NCBI GenBank assembly: GCA_035271585.1 | Contig: DATERL010000074.1 | Span: 1-64,000, forward strand | DNA length: 64,000 nucleotides | Source of the DNA: Roseimarinus sp035271585 | GTDB lineage: Bacteria > Bacteroidota > Bacteroidia > Bacteroidales > Prolixibacteraceae | Direction: 5' to 3' | Shown: one piece after another, positions 8,973-17,023 of the stretch | Position numbering within the stretch: the first letter of the stretch is position 1 | Layout: every line of letters begins with the position of its first letter | The notes under the pieces: generated by a model | What the model was told of the DNA's origin: nothing | The model's input: only the letters and a program-made list of their open reading frames with translations | Databases searched by the model: none | Made by a program: the position numbers and the translations under genes

Positions 8973-9329
8973 CTAGAATTTAAGGCCTCCCTCGCGGGCT
9001 GCTTCAGCAATTGATTTAACTCTACCGTGGTATAAATAACCATTACGGTCGAAAACTACTTGTTCGATATTCACTGCTTTTGCCTTTTCGGCGATCAGTT
9101 TTCCAACCAATGCTGCCTGTTCAGTTTTATTACCTTTGACTGTAGCAATGTCTTTATCGGTAGAAGAGGCGGCAGCCAAAGTTATGCCTGCCACATCGTC
9201 GATGATTTGGGCATAAATTTGCTTATTGCTTCTAAATACGCTCAAGCGCGGTATACTGGGAGTTCCTGTAACCACTTTGCGAATCCTCTTCTTGATTCTG
9301 TATCTTCTTGCTTGCTTTGTTAAAGCCAT
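8973..9329 (-). CDS. rplR: 50S ribosomal protein L18
   Basis: 118 residues; RLSVFRSNKQIYAQIIDD and the C-terminal FDRNGYLYHGRVKSIAEAAR are L18 hallmarks. Binds 5S rRNA in the central protuberance. Between rplF and rpsE with 5 nt to the next gene. Confidence 0.97.
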   Translation of the reverse strand: MALTKQARRYRIKKRIRKVVTGTPSIPRLSVFRSNKQIYAQIIDDVAGITLAAASSTDKDIATVKGNKTEQAALVGKLIAEKAKAVNIEQVVFDRNGYLYHGRVKSIAEAAREGGLKF

Positions 9330-9347
9330 GATTTTTACAATTAAACG

Positions 9348-9905
9348 TTATTTTGCAGAGGCTGATTTTCCAGCTTTACGCCTGATTACTTCGCCAGTGA
9401 ACTTGACACCTTTTCCTTTGTAAGGTTCGGGTACACGGAACGATCTGATTTTAGCAGCCACTTGTCCCAACAATTGTTTGTCGTAACTTCTAAGGGTTAC
9501 GCTTGGGGTACTTCGTTTGTCTGTAACTGCTTCAACTTTAACTTCGGGAGGGAGTTCTAAGTAGATGTGGTGCGAGAAGCCCAGCGAAAGGTCCAATAAT
9601 TGACCTTGATTTTCGGCACGGTAACCTACACCAACAAGTTCGAGTTTAATCTCAAACCCTTTCGAAACACCTTCAACCATATTGTTGATTAATGAACGGT
9701 ATAAACCGTGCAATGAGCGGTGATTTTTCGAATCGCTGGGGCGTTGTAACAATACCTGACTGCCTTCAACTTTCACATCGATTTCAGGATCCACCTTCTG
9801 AGAAAGTTCTCCCAGTTGGCCTTTTACCTTTACAACGTTGTTATCGTCGATGCTAATGGTAACGCCAGCGGGTATCTCAATGGGTAATTTTCCTATCCTT
9901 GACAT
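9348..9905 (-). CDS. rplF: 50S ribosomal protein L6
   Basis: 185 residues with two repeated L6 folds: MSRIGKLPIEIPAGV start and the C-terminal signature PEPYKGKGVKFTGEVIRRKAG. Binds 23S rRNA near the factor-binding site. Located between rpsH and rplR. Confidence 0.97.
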   Translation of the reverse strand: MSRIGKLPIEIPAGVTISIDDNNVVKVKGQLGELSQKVDPEIDVKVEGSQVLLQRPSDSKNHRSLHGLYRSLINNMVEGVSKGFEIKLELVGVGYRAENQGQLLDLSLGFSHHIYLELPPEVKVEAVTDKRSTPSVTLRSYDKQLLGQVAAKIRSFRVPEPYKGKGVKFTGEVIRRKAGKSASAK

Positions 9906-9923
9906 CGTTTATTTCCTCCTTTA

Positions 9924-10322
9924 TTAATATACGTAACATAATACTTCACCGCCTACGTTGTTTTCACGTGCTTCTTTGTCAGTGATAACGCCTTGGGATG
10001 TAGATAATATCGCAACTCCTAAACCGTTGAGGACGCGTGGAATATTGGTTGTATCACAATATTTACGCAATCCGGGTTTACTAATTCGCTTTAGCGACTT
10101 AATTGCAGGTATGCCAGTTTCGGGATGATATTTCAGAGCAATTTTAATGTTGCCTTGATAATTCACCTCATCTTCGAACTTATAGTTTAAGATATAACCT
10201 TTTTCTTTTAAGATTTTGGTCATTTCTTTTTTAAGGCTCGATGCAGGTATGTCAACAATTTTGTGACCTGCTTTTACGGCATTCCTCAACCTGGTCAAAT
10301 AATCTGAGATTGGATCAGTCAT
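9924..10322 (-). CDS. rpsH: 30S ribosomal protein S8
   Basis: 132 residues; MTDPISDYLTRLRNA start and the C-terminal GVAILSTSQGVITDKEAR, the S8 signature. S8 binds the central domain of 16S rRNA and in enteric bacteria autoregulates the spc operon; no such site was recognised here. Confidence 0.97.
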   Translation of the reverse strand: MTDPISDYLTRLRNAVKAGHKIVDIPASSLKKEMTKILKEKGYILNYKFEDEVNYQGNIKIALKYHPETGIPAIKSLKRISKPGLRKYCDTTNIPRVLNGLGVAILSTSQGVITDKEARENNVGGEVLCYVY

Positions 10323-10339
10323 TTTCCTTCAATTTTTAA

Positions 10340-10609
10340 TTACCAACTTGCTTTTTTAACTCCTGGAATAAGACCAGAGGCTGCCATTTCTCTAAAATTG
10401 ATACGGCTGATACCGAATTGCCTCATGTACCCTTTTGGCCTTCCAGTAAGTTTGCAACGGTTGTGCAACCTCACAGGTGAAGCATTTCTAGGTAATTTCT
10501 GCAATCCTTGGTAGTCACCCTTCGCTTTAAGTTCTGCGCGCTTTGCTGCGTATTTGTCAACAAGCTTGGCACGCTTAACCTCACGGGCTTTCATTGATTC
10601 TTTAGCCAT
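10340..10609 (-). CDS. rpsN: 30S ribosomal protein S14
   Basis: 89 residues, the long zinc-free form: the C-terminal RCKLTGRPKGYMRQFGISR block lacks the CxxC pairs of the short zinc form. Contacts the 3' major domain of 16S rRNA in the head. Between rplE and rpsH. Confidence 0.97.
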   Translation of the reverse strand: MAKESMKAREVKRAKLVDKYAAKRAELKAKGDYQGLQKLPRNASPVRLHNRCKLTGRPKGYMRQFGISRINFREMAASGLIPGVKKASW

Positions 10610-10615
10610 ATCGTT

Positions 10616-11170
10616 TTATTTATTTTCTTTTTTAAACGGCAAACCAAATTCACGTAACAAAGCAAAAGCTTCTTCGTCGGTATTAGCTGTTGTCACAAAA
10701 GTGATGTTCATACCGGTGATTTTATTTACTTTGTCGATAAGAATCTCAGGGAAAATAATTTGCTCGGTAATACCCAGGGTATAGTTTCCACGTCCGTCGA
10801 ATTTATTATCTATACCCTTGAAATCGCGGATACGAGGTAATGAAATAACGATCAAACGCTCAAGGAACTCATACATTCTTTTCCTGCGAACTGTTACGCG
10901 CACGCCAATTGGCATTTTTTTCCTAAGCTTAAAATTAGATATATCCTTACGGGATAAGGTTTGTACCGATTTTTGACCAGTAATATTGGCCATTTCTTCG
11001 GAGGCTACTTCAATAACTTTTTTATCGGCAGTAGCTGCACCCAGCCCTTGGTTAAGTACGATTTTCTCGAGACGTGGAACTTGCATAACGCTTGTGTATC
11101 CAAACTCTTTCATCAAAGCAGGAATTACTTCCTCTTTGTATTTCTTTTGAAGTGTAGGTACGAATTCCAT
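10616..11170 (-). CDS. rplE: 50S ribosomal protein L5
   Basis: 184 residues: VMQVPRLEKIVLNQGLG, KLRKKMPIGVRVTVRRKRMY and the NYTLGITEQIIFPEI region identify L5, which binds 5S rRNA and touches P-site tRNA. Its start ATG overlaps the rplX stop by one base (TAATG), a sign of translational coupling. Confidence 0.97.
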   Translation of the reverse strand: MEFVPTLQKKYKEEVIPALMKEFGYTSVMQVPRLEKIVLNQGLGAATADKKVIEVASEEMANITGQKSVQTLSRKDISNFKLRKKMPIGVRVTVRRKRMYEFLERLIVISLPRIRDFKGIDNKFDGRGNYTLGITEQIIFPEILIDKVNKITGMNITFVTTANTDEEAFALLREFGLPFKKENK

Positions 11171-11493
11171 TACTTGATCTCCTCTCCTGATTTTTTAGAA
11201 TAACGAACTAATTTTCCGTCGGGACCTGGGCGGCGACCAATACGTGTTGGAACACCGGTTTTAGGATCGACCAACATAAGGTTGGAGACGTGTACGGGAG
11301 CTTCTCGCTCTACAATTCCTCCTTGAGGATTTGCGGCATTTGGTTTGGTGTGTTTTTTCACCAAGTTAACTCCCTCCACAATAGCACGGTTTGATTCTCG
11401 AATAATTTCCAGTACCTTACCCTTTTGGCCATTTGAGTTGCCATTGATAACAACTACGTTATCGCCTTTTTTAATATGTAACTTTTTCTGCAT
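11170..11493 (-). CDS. rplX: 50S ribosomal protein L24
   Basis: 107 residues with a KOW motif near the N-terminus (KKGDNVVVINGNSNGQKGKV) and the NLVKKHTKPN and RIGRRPGPDGKLVRY segments typical of L24, an early 23S assembly protein near the exit tunnel. One-base overlap with rplE. Confidence 0.97.
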   Translation of the reverse strand: MQKKLHIKKGDNVVVINGNSNGQKGKVLEIIRESNRAIVEGVNLVKKHTKPNAANPQGGIVEREAPVHVSNLMLVDPKTGVPTRIGRRPGPDGKLVRYSKKSGEEIK

Positions 11494-11509
11494 TGCTTCT
11501 GATTATCAA

Positions 11510-11875
11510 TTATAACACTTCAGGAGCAAGAGAAACAATTTTCATGAATCGATCACGCAATTCGCGAGCCACTGGCCCGAAAATACGTGTTCCACGAATT
11601 TCTCCTGCATTGTTTAACAAGACAACTGCGTTGTCGTCGAAGCGTATGTAAGAACCATCGGCCCGACGTACTTCTTTTTTGGTACGTACTATTACTGCTT
11701 TCGAAACGGTTCCTTTTTTGATACCGCCTGCTGGCAGAGCGCTTTTAACGGTAACAACAACGGTATCGCCCAATGAAGCATAACGTCTCTTTGTACCACC
11801 AAGTACTCGGATTACCAATACTTCTTTGGCCCCACTATTGTCTGCTACAGAACATCTACTTTCTTGCTGTATCAT
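11510..11875 (-). CDS. rplN: 50S ribosomal protein L14
   Basis: 121 residues; MIQQESRCSVADNSGAKEV start and the GTRIFGPVARELRDRFMKI end are L14 signatures. Forms part of the intersubunit bridge region. Starts 2 nt after the rpsQ stop. Confidence 0.97.
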   Translation of the reverse strand: MIQQESRCSVADNSGAKEVLVIRVLGGTKRRYASLGDTVVVTVKSALPAGGIKKGTVSKAVIVRTKKEVRRADGSYIRFDDNAVVLLNNAGEIRGTRIFGPVARELRDRFMKIVSLAPEVL

Positions 11876-11877
11876 GG

Positions 11878-12138
11878 TTACTTAGCTCTTTCAATAATTT
11901 CTACCAGTCGCCATCCCTTGCTTTTACTTAAGGGACGGGTCTCCATAATTTTCACGGTATCGCCTTCGTTGCAATCGTTCTTTTCGTCATGAGCATAAAA
12001 TTTCGACGTCCTGTTTACGAATTTTCCGTAAATAGGGTGTTTCATTTTACGCTTTTCTGCAACAACAATGGTTTTATCCATTTTATTGCTAACTACAACA
12101 CCGATACGTTCTTTCCTGAGGTTTCTTGTATTTTCCAT
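11878..12138 (-). CDS. rpsQ: 30S ribosomal protein S17
   Basis: 86 residues, OB fold: RKERIGVVVSNKMDKTIVV, the HDEKNDCNEGDTVKIMETRPLS signature region and a KGWRLVEIIERAK end. Between rpmC and rplN. Confidence 0.97.
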   Translation of the reverse strand: MENTRNLRKERIGVVVSNKMDKTIVVAEKRKMKHPIYGKFVNRTSKFYAHDEKNDCNEGDTVKIMETRPLSKSKGWRLVEIIERAK

Positions 12139-12151
12139 CGTGATTGAATAA

Positions 12152-12352
12152 TTACTTGTTCTCAGTTAACTGACGTTTACGCATTTCAGTATTTAACCTT
12201 GCAATATCTTTACGTGTCTCTTTTAACATGATAGGGTTATCGAGAGGTGAAACTGCATGGTTAAGCCTCATACGTGTGAGCTTTTCCTTCTCCGCATCGA
12301 TGCGTTCGGCGATCTCATTTGTTGTTAACTCTTTAATTTCCGAATTTTTCAT
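12152..12352 (-). CDS. rpmC: 50S ribosomal protein L29
   Basis: 66 residues, two-helix coiled hairpin; MKNSEIKELTTNEIAERI start and the ETRKDIARLNTEMRKRQ end match L29, which lines the tunnel exit and helps dock trigger factor and SRP. Between rplP and rpsQ. Confidence 0.96.
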   Translation of the reverse strand: MKNSEIKELTTNEIAERIDAEKEKLTRMRLNHAVSPLDNPIMLKETRKDIARLNTEMRKRQLTENK

Positions 12353-12384
12353 CAGTAAAATATTTTAATGGCTGATGTTTATAA

Positions 12385-12819
12385 CTATTCGCTAACTGAA
12401 GACTCAACATAGTCACGTCGAACTACAAATTTTGTAGTTACGGGCAGTTTTTGGGCTGCCAAACGTAGAGCTTCTTTAGCCAAATCAAAAGGTACGCCAT
12501 CGGCTTCAATTATGATGCGCCCTGGTGTTACAGGGGCAACAAATGCTTCTGGTGCACCCTTACCTTTACCCATACGAACCTCTGCAGGTTTTTTAGTGAT
12601 GGGTTTGTCAGGGAAAATACGGATCCAAATTTGTCCTTGCCTTTTCATATGCCTGGTAACAGCAACACGAGCAGCCTCGATTTGACGTCCTGTGATCCAA
12701 GACTCTTCGAGTGACTTTATTCCGAAAGACCCAAATGCTAGTTGATTGCCACGTTGGGCATTCCCCTTCATTTTTCCCTTTTGTACTCTTCTAAATTTTG
12801 ATTTCTTAGGTTGTAACAT
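12385..12819 (-). CDS. rplP: 50S ribosomal protein L16
   Basis: 144 residues; MLQPKKSKFRRVQKGKMKG start, RIFPDKPITKKPAEVRMGKG and the PGRIIIEADGV region identify L16, which positions A-site tRNA. Between rpsC and rpmC. Confidence 0.97.
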   Translation of the reverse strand: MLQPKKSKFRRVQKGKMKGNAQRGNQLAFGSFGIKSLEESWITGRQIEAARVAVTRHMKRQGQIWIRIFPDKPITKKPAEVRMGKGKGAPEAFVAPVTPGRIIIEADGVPFDLAKEALRLAAQKLPVTTKFVVRRDYVESSVSE

Positions 12820-12837
12820 CCTTAATAAATTATAAGG

Positions 12838-13560
12838 TTATTTACTCTTCTTTTTACGGCCTGTACGCGGATTATGCGGACGTCCACTTGGACTGCCTTC
12901 GTTTTTCAATCCGATGTTAGGTGAAAGATCACGTTTACCGTATACTTCACCTTTACAGATCCAAACTTTCACACCCAATAGCCCAGTCTTGGTAAGTGCC
13001 TCGGCTAAAGCATAGTCGATATCCGACCTTAGTGTGTGCAGTGGTGTACGTCCATCTTTGTACATTTCTGAACGGGCCATCTCAGCACCATTTAAGCGTC
13101 CGGAAACTTGCACCTTAATTCCTTCTGCTCCCATTCTCATGGTTGATGCTATAGTCATTTTCACTGCACGTCGATAAGCAATTTTGCCTTCAATTTGGCG
13201 AGCAATGTTGTTGGCTACAATTTGGGCGTCCATTTCGGGGCGCTTAATTTCGAAAATGTTGATTTGCACTTCTTTCGAGGTGATTTTTTTCAACTCTTCC
13301 TTCAACTTATCGACTTCCTGTCCACCTTTTCCAATAATAATACCTGGTCTTGAGGTGTGAACAGTAATTGTGATAAGCTTAAGGGTACGTTCGATAATGA
13401 TCTTTGACACACTGGCTTTAGCCAAGCGAGTATTCAGATATTTACGAATTTTGTAATCTTCTACAAGCTTATCGCCATAGTCATTGCCACCGAACCAGTT
13501 GGAATCCCATCCTCGGATAATTCCTAAGCGATTTGCAATCGGATTAGTTTTCTGTCCCAT
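12838..13560 (-). CDS. rpsC: 30S ribosomal protein S3
   Basis: 240 residues: MGQKTNPIANRLGIIRGWDS start, a KH domain with RPGIIIGKGGQEVDKL, and the C-terminal VSGRLNGAEMARSE signature. Forms part of the mRNA entry pore with S4 and S5. Ends in a basic RTGRKKKSK tail. Confidence 0.97.
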   Translation of the reverse strand: MGQKTNPIANRLGIIRGWDSNWFGGNDYGDKLVEDYKIRKYLNTRLAKASVSKIIIERTLKLITITVHTSRPGIIIGKGGQEVDKLKEELKKITSKEVQINIFEIKRPEMDAQIVANNIARQIEGKIAYRRAVKMTIASTMRMGAEGIKVQVSGRLNGAEMARSEMYKDGRTPLHTLRSDIDYALAEALTKTGLLGVKVWICKGEVYGKRDLSPNIGLKNEGSPSGRPHNPRTGRKKKSK

Positions 13561-13570
13561 GTATTACTAT

Positions 13571-13984
13571 TTAAAGGTTTTCGGTTACAGGATTTTTGCT
13601 ATCCAGATATATTGTCACATGATTCGAACGTTTGAGAATACGGTGAGCGCGCCCTTGTGGAGCAGGCTGTATCCGTTTTAACACACGACCCGAATCAACG
13701 AATATTTTCGAAACAATTAAATTGTTATCTTCTAAACGTTCGTCTTCGTTTTTGGCTTGCCAATTAGCAATAGCCGAAAGCAACAGTTTTTCAACTTTGC
13801 GCGAAGCTTCTTTGGAAGAGAACTTAAGCACGTCAAGTGCTCTGTTTACTTCCATTCCACGTACCATGTCGGCAACCAAACGCATTTTACGCGGAGAGGT
13901 TGGACAATTACGAAGACTGGCGAAGTATTGTTGCTTCTTTTCTTCTTTGCGCAGATTTGCTGTATTTCTTTTTCTTGCACCCAT
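13571..13984 (-). CDS. rplV: 50S ribosomal protein L22
   Basis: 137 residues; RNCPTSPRKMRLVADMVRGM and the tunnel-loop segment KRIQPAPQGRAHRILKRSNH identify L22, whose loop lines the exit tunnel. Ten nt before rpsC. Confidence 0.97.
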   Translation of the reverse strand: MGARKRNTANLRKEEKKQQYFASLRNCPTSPRKMRLVADMVRGMEVNRALDVLKFSSKEASRKVEKLLLSAIANWQAKNEDERLEDNNLIVSKIFVDSGRVLKRIQPAPQGRAHRILKRSNHVTIYLDSKNPVTENL

Positions 13985-14018
13985 TGTTTTAACTTTATAA
14001 TGATTTACAATTCACGCC

Positions 14019-14285
14019 TTAACGTTTGTTACCTGCGTGTCCCCTGTATGTACGGGTTGGTGCAAACTCACCTAATTTATGACCTACCATGTTTTCTGTG
14101 ATATAAACCGGTATGAATTTGTTACCGTTGTGGACTGCAATAGTGTGTCCAACCATATCAGGAGAAATCATTGATGCACGAGACCATGTTTTTACAACGC
14201 TCTTTTTTCCAGATTCATTCTGGGCATCGATTTTTTTCTCGAGCTTAATGCTGATAAAAGGTCCTTTTTTCAATGAACGACTCAT
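14019..14285 (-). CDS. rpsS: 30S ribosomal protein S19
   Basis: 88 residues; MSRSLKKGPFISIKLEKKI start and VYITENMVGHKLGEFAPTRT, the S19 signature, ending GHAGNKR. Head protein that contacts S13. Between rplB and rplV. Confidence 0.97.
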   Translation of the reverse strand: MSRSLKKGPFISIKLEKKIDAQNESGKKSVVKTWSRASMISPDMVGHTIAVHNGNKFIPVYITENMVGHKLGEFAPTRTYRGHAGNKR

Positions 14286-14303
14286 ACTATTTACCTTTTA
14301 TAA

Positions 14304-15128
14304 TTATTTTTTATGATTTTCCAATATGTACTTGTTGGATGTCTTTTTAGGGCTACGTGTTTTGTAACCTTTAGCCAACAAACCTTTGCGTGAACGTGGA
14401 TGTCCGCCAGATGAGCGTCCTTCTCCACCACCCATTGGGTGATCAACAGGGTTCATGGCAACACCACGAACTCGGGGACGGCGTCCCAACCAACGCGAGC
14501 GACCGGCTTTTCCGGAACGTTCGAGGCTGTGTTCGGTGTTTCCAACAGTACCTACAGTTGCTTTGCAGGTTGTGAGTACCATGCGTGATTCTCCTGAAGG
14601 TAACTTCAGAATTGCGTACTTTCCTTCGCGGGAAAGTAACTGTGCATAAGTTCCAGCGCTACGAGCCATGATGCCACCTTGACCAGGTTTGAGCTCAATG
14701 TTGTGAACTAAGGTACCAAGAGGAATCTTGGCAAGCGGAAGGGCATTTCCTATTTCAGGTGCAACTTCGGCTCCTGAAATAACAGTTTGACCAACTTTTA
14801 ATCCGTTTGGAGCAAGAATGTAAGTCTTAACGCCATCGGCATAAACCAACAGTGCAATGCGCGAGCTGCGGTTTGGGTCATACTGTATTGATTCAACTGT
14901 AGCTTCAATATCGTCACGATTTCTTTTGAAATCGATAACTCGATATTGACGCTTGTGCCCTCCACCTATATACCTCATTGTCATCCGACCTTGGTTATTA
15001 CGACCTCCGGTCCTTTTAATGGGCTCTAACAATGACTTTTCAGGTGTTGACTCTGTAATGGTGTCAAAGGTTCCAATTATTTTGTGCCTTTGTCCAGGTG
15101 TTACAGGTTTTAATTTACGTACTGCCAT
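14304..15128 (-). CDS. rplB: 50S ribosomal protein L2
   Basis: 274 residues: GRNNQGRMTMRYIGGGHKRQ in the N-terminal part and the C-terminal RGVAMNPVDHPMGGGEGRSS, which contains the conserved His region near the peptidyl transferase centre. Full length. Between rplW and rpsS. Confidence 0.98.
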   Translation of the reverse strand: MAVRKLKPVTPGQRHKIIGTFDTITESTPEKSLLEPIKRTGGRNNQGRMTMRYIGGGHKRQYRVIDFKRNRDDIEATVESIQYDPNRSSRIALLVYADGVKTYILAPNGLKVGQTVISGAEVAPEIGNALPLAKIPLGTLVHNIELKPGQGGIMARSAGTYAQLLSREGKYAILKLPSGESRMVLTTCKATVGTVGNTEHSLERSGKAGRSRWLGRRPRVRGVAMNPVDHPMGGGEGRSSGGHPRSRKGLLAKGYKTRSPKKTSNKYILENHKK

Positions 15129-15133
15129 ATTTG

Positions 15134-15424
15134 TTAAATATTGCTATAGAAATCTATTGTTTGTCCTTCTGTTAAAGTGATTACTGCTTTTTTGAAGGAA
15201 CTTGTTTTTCCTTTTTGCACACCACTTTTTGTATATCTTGATTTGGTTTTACCACCATAAACCATGGTGTTAACCGATGCTACCTCCACATCGTACAATT
15301 TAATAATTGCTGATTTGATTTGGCTCTTAGTGGCGCGGCGGTCTACAATAAAACCATAACGATTCAGCTTTTCAGTCTGTGCCGTCATTTTTTCTGTTAC
15401 CAATGGTTTTAATATAATATCCAT
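15134..15424 (-). CDS. rplW: 50S ribosomal protein L23
   Basis: 96 residues; MDIILKPLVTEKMT start, NRYGFIVDRRATKSQIKSAI and VNTMVYGGKTKSRYTKSG are typical of L23, the main docking site for trigger factor and SRP at the tunnel exit. Five nt before rplB. Confidence 0.97.
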   Translation of the reverse strand: MDIILKPLVTEKMTAQTEKLNRYGFIVDRRATKSQIKSAIIKLYDVEVASVNTMVYGGKTKSRYTKSGVQKGKTSSFKKAVITLTEGQTIDFYSNI

Positions 15425-15434
15425 TTTCTTTTAA

Positions 15435-16064
15435 TTAATTGTTAAACACACCTTCGAATTTCTCGAGCGAACCTTCAATCAAAATAAGTGATGAAGCATT
15501 TAATATATCGTAAGTTGTTAATTCAGAAACGGTTACAACCTTTATCCCTTTTAAATTTCTGGAGGACAAATATATGTTTTTATTTGCTTCCGATAAAACA
15601 ATAAGTGACTTTTTATCGCTTATTTTCAGATTATTCTGAATATTGATCAAAGCTTGTGTTTTTGGAGCTTCAAAATTGAATTCTTCAAGAACAATTATGT
15701 TGTTGTCTTTTGCTTTGTACGATAAGGCCGATTTACGGGCCAATTGTTTCACTTTTTTGTTCAACTTAAAGCTGTAGTTTCTGGGGCGTGGACCAAATAC
15801 ACGGCCACCACCGCGGAATACAGGCGATTTGATGCTACCTGCACGTGCAGTTCCAGTACCTTTTTGCTTCTTAATTTTGCGGGTGCTACCTGAAACTTCG
15901 GCGCGTTCTTTTGATTTATGGGTTCCCTGACGCTGATTTGCTAAATATTGTTTTACATCAAGATATATAGCATGATCATTTGGCTCAACTCCGAAAATAA
16001 GGTCATTTAAATTAACCCTTTTCCCAGTTTCCTTTCCTTCGATGTTTAATACATTCAATTCCAT
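15435..16064 (-). CDS. rplD: 50S ribosomal protein L4
   Basis: 209 residues from the ATG at 16064 (MELNVLNIEGKETGK). That ATG overlaps the rplC stop by one base (TAATG). A TTG nine bases further upstream is possible but would run into rplC. Seen: AEVSGSTRKIKKQKGTGTAR, FGPRPRNYSFKLNKKVK (the tunnel-reaching loop) and the ELTTYDILNASSLIL end. L4 is an early assembly and tunnel-constriction protein. Confidence 0.96.
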   Translation of the reverse strand: MELNVLNIEGKETGKRVNLNDLIFGVEPNDHAIYLDVKQYLANQRQGTHKSKERAEVSGSTRKIKKQKGTGTARAGSIKSPVFRGGGRVFGPRPRNYSFKLNKKVKQLARKSALSYKAKDNNIIVLEEFNFEAPKTQALINIQNNLKISDKKSLIVLSEANKNIYLSSRNLKGIKVVTVSELTTYDILNASSLILIEGSLEKFEGVFNN

Positions 16065-16681
16065 TACTTCCAAATAATTAAGTACGAACCTTTTGCTCCA
16101 GGTACTGATCCCTTCACTACTAATAAATTACTCTCAGGAATTACTTTTAATACTTCGAGGTTATCGATGGTAACATTTTTTCCACCATCTTGACCAGCCA
16201 TGCGCATTCCTTTAAATACCCTCGATGGGTAGGATGAGGCACCAATTGAACCGGGTGCACGTAAGCGGTCTTGCTGACCATGAGTAGCATCGCCTACGCC
16301 CCTAAAATTATAGCGCTTAACAACACCTTGAAATCCCTTGCCTTTAGTTGTTCCTGTTACAGATACCCAAGGTGAATCCTTGAAAACATCAACAGTAAGT
16401 GTGTCACCTAAACTAACCGCTTCTTCGAAAGGGTCAACTTCAACAACTACTTTTTTCGGGGCTGTACCTGCTTTTTTAAAGTGTCCAAATTCGGCTTTAG
16501 TTGTATGCTTTTCTTTCTTGTCAGCATACCCGAGTTGAACGGCAATGTATCCATCGGTTTCTTCAGTTTTAACCTGAGTAACCACGCATGGACCAGCCTC
16601 GATCACAGTGCATGGGATGTTTTTCCCCTCAACACTGAATACGGATGTCATTCCGATTTTTTTTCCAATTAATCCTGGCAT
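16064..16681 (-). CDS. rplC: 50S ribosomal protein L3
   Basis: 205 residues; MPGLIGKKIGMTSVF start, the FKGMRMAGQDGGKNVTIDNL signature and the central KGKGFQGVVKRYNF loop, which approaches the peptidyl transferase centre. First 50S gene of the S10 cluster, coupled to rplD by a TAATG overlap. Confidence 0.97.
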   Translation of the reverse strand: MPGLIGKKIGMTSVFSVEGKNIPCTVIEAGPCVVTQVKTEETDGYIAVQLGYADKKEKHTTKAEFGHFKKAGTAPKKVVVEVDPFEEAVSLGDTLTVDVFKDSPWVSVTGTTKGKGFQGVVKRYNFRGVGDATHGQQDRLRAPGSIGASSYPSRVFKGMRMAGQDGGKNVTIDNLEVLKVIPESNLLVVKGSVPGAKGSYLIIWK

Positions 16682-16700
16682 TTTTAACTCGTTTTAATTA

Positions 16701-17006
16701 TCAAACTTTAATTTCTACCTCAACGCCGCTGGGTAATTCTAATTTCATCAGCGCATCGATGGTTTTTGCTGTTGAGCTGTAAATATCGATCAACCTTTTG
16801 TATGAGCTTAACTGATACTGATCGCGTGATTTTTTGTTCACAAATGTGGAACGCAAAACGGTAAAGATACGCTTATGTGTTGGGAGTGGAATTGGTCCAC
16901 TTACAACAGCACCCGTAGCTTTTACTGTTTTCACAATCTTCTCAGCTGATTTGTCAACCAGGTTGTGATCGTAAGATTTCAGCTTAATTCTGATTTTTTG
17001 ACTCAT
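16701..17006 (-). CDS. rpsJ: 30S ribosomal protein S10
   Basis: 101 residues; MSQKIRIKLKSYDHNLVDKS start and GPIPLPTHKRIFTVLRSTF with an extended loop, the S10 (NusE) signature. It also acts as a transcription antitermination partner of NusB in the family. Directly follows fusA, typical of str-S10 fusion. Confidence 0.97.
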   Translation of the reverse strand: MSQKIRIKLKSYDHNLVDKSAEKIVKTVKATGAVVSGPIPLPTHKRIFTVLRSTFVNKKSRDQYQLSSYKRLIDIYSSTAKTIDALMKLELPSGVEVEIKV

Positions 17007-17023
17007 GATTGTTATGTATCAAA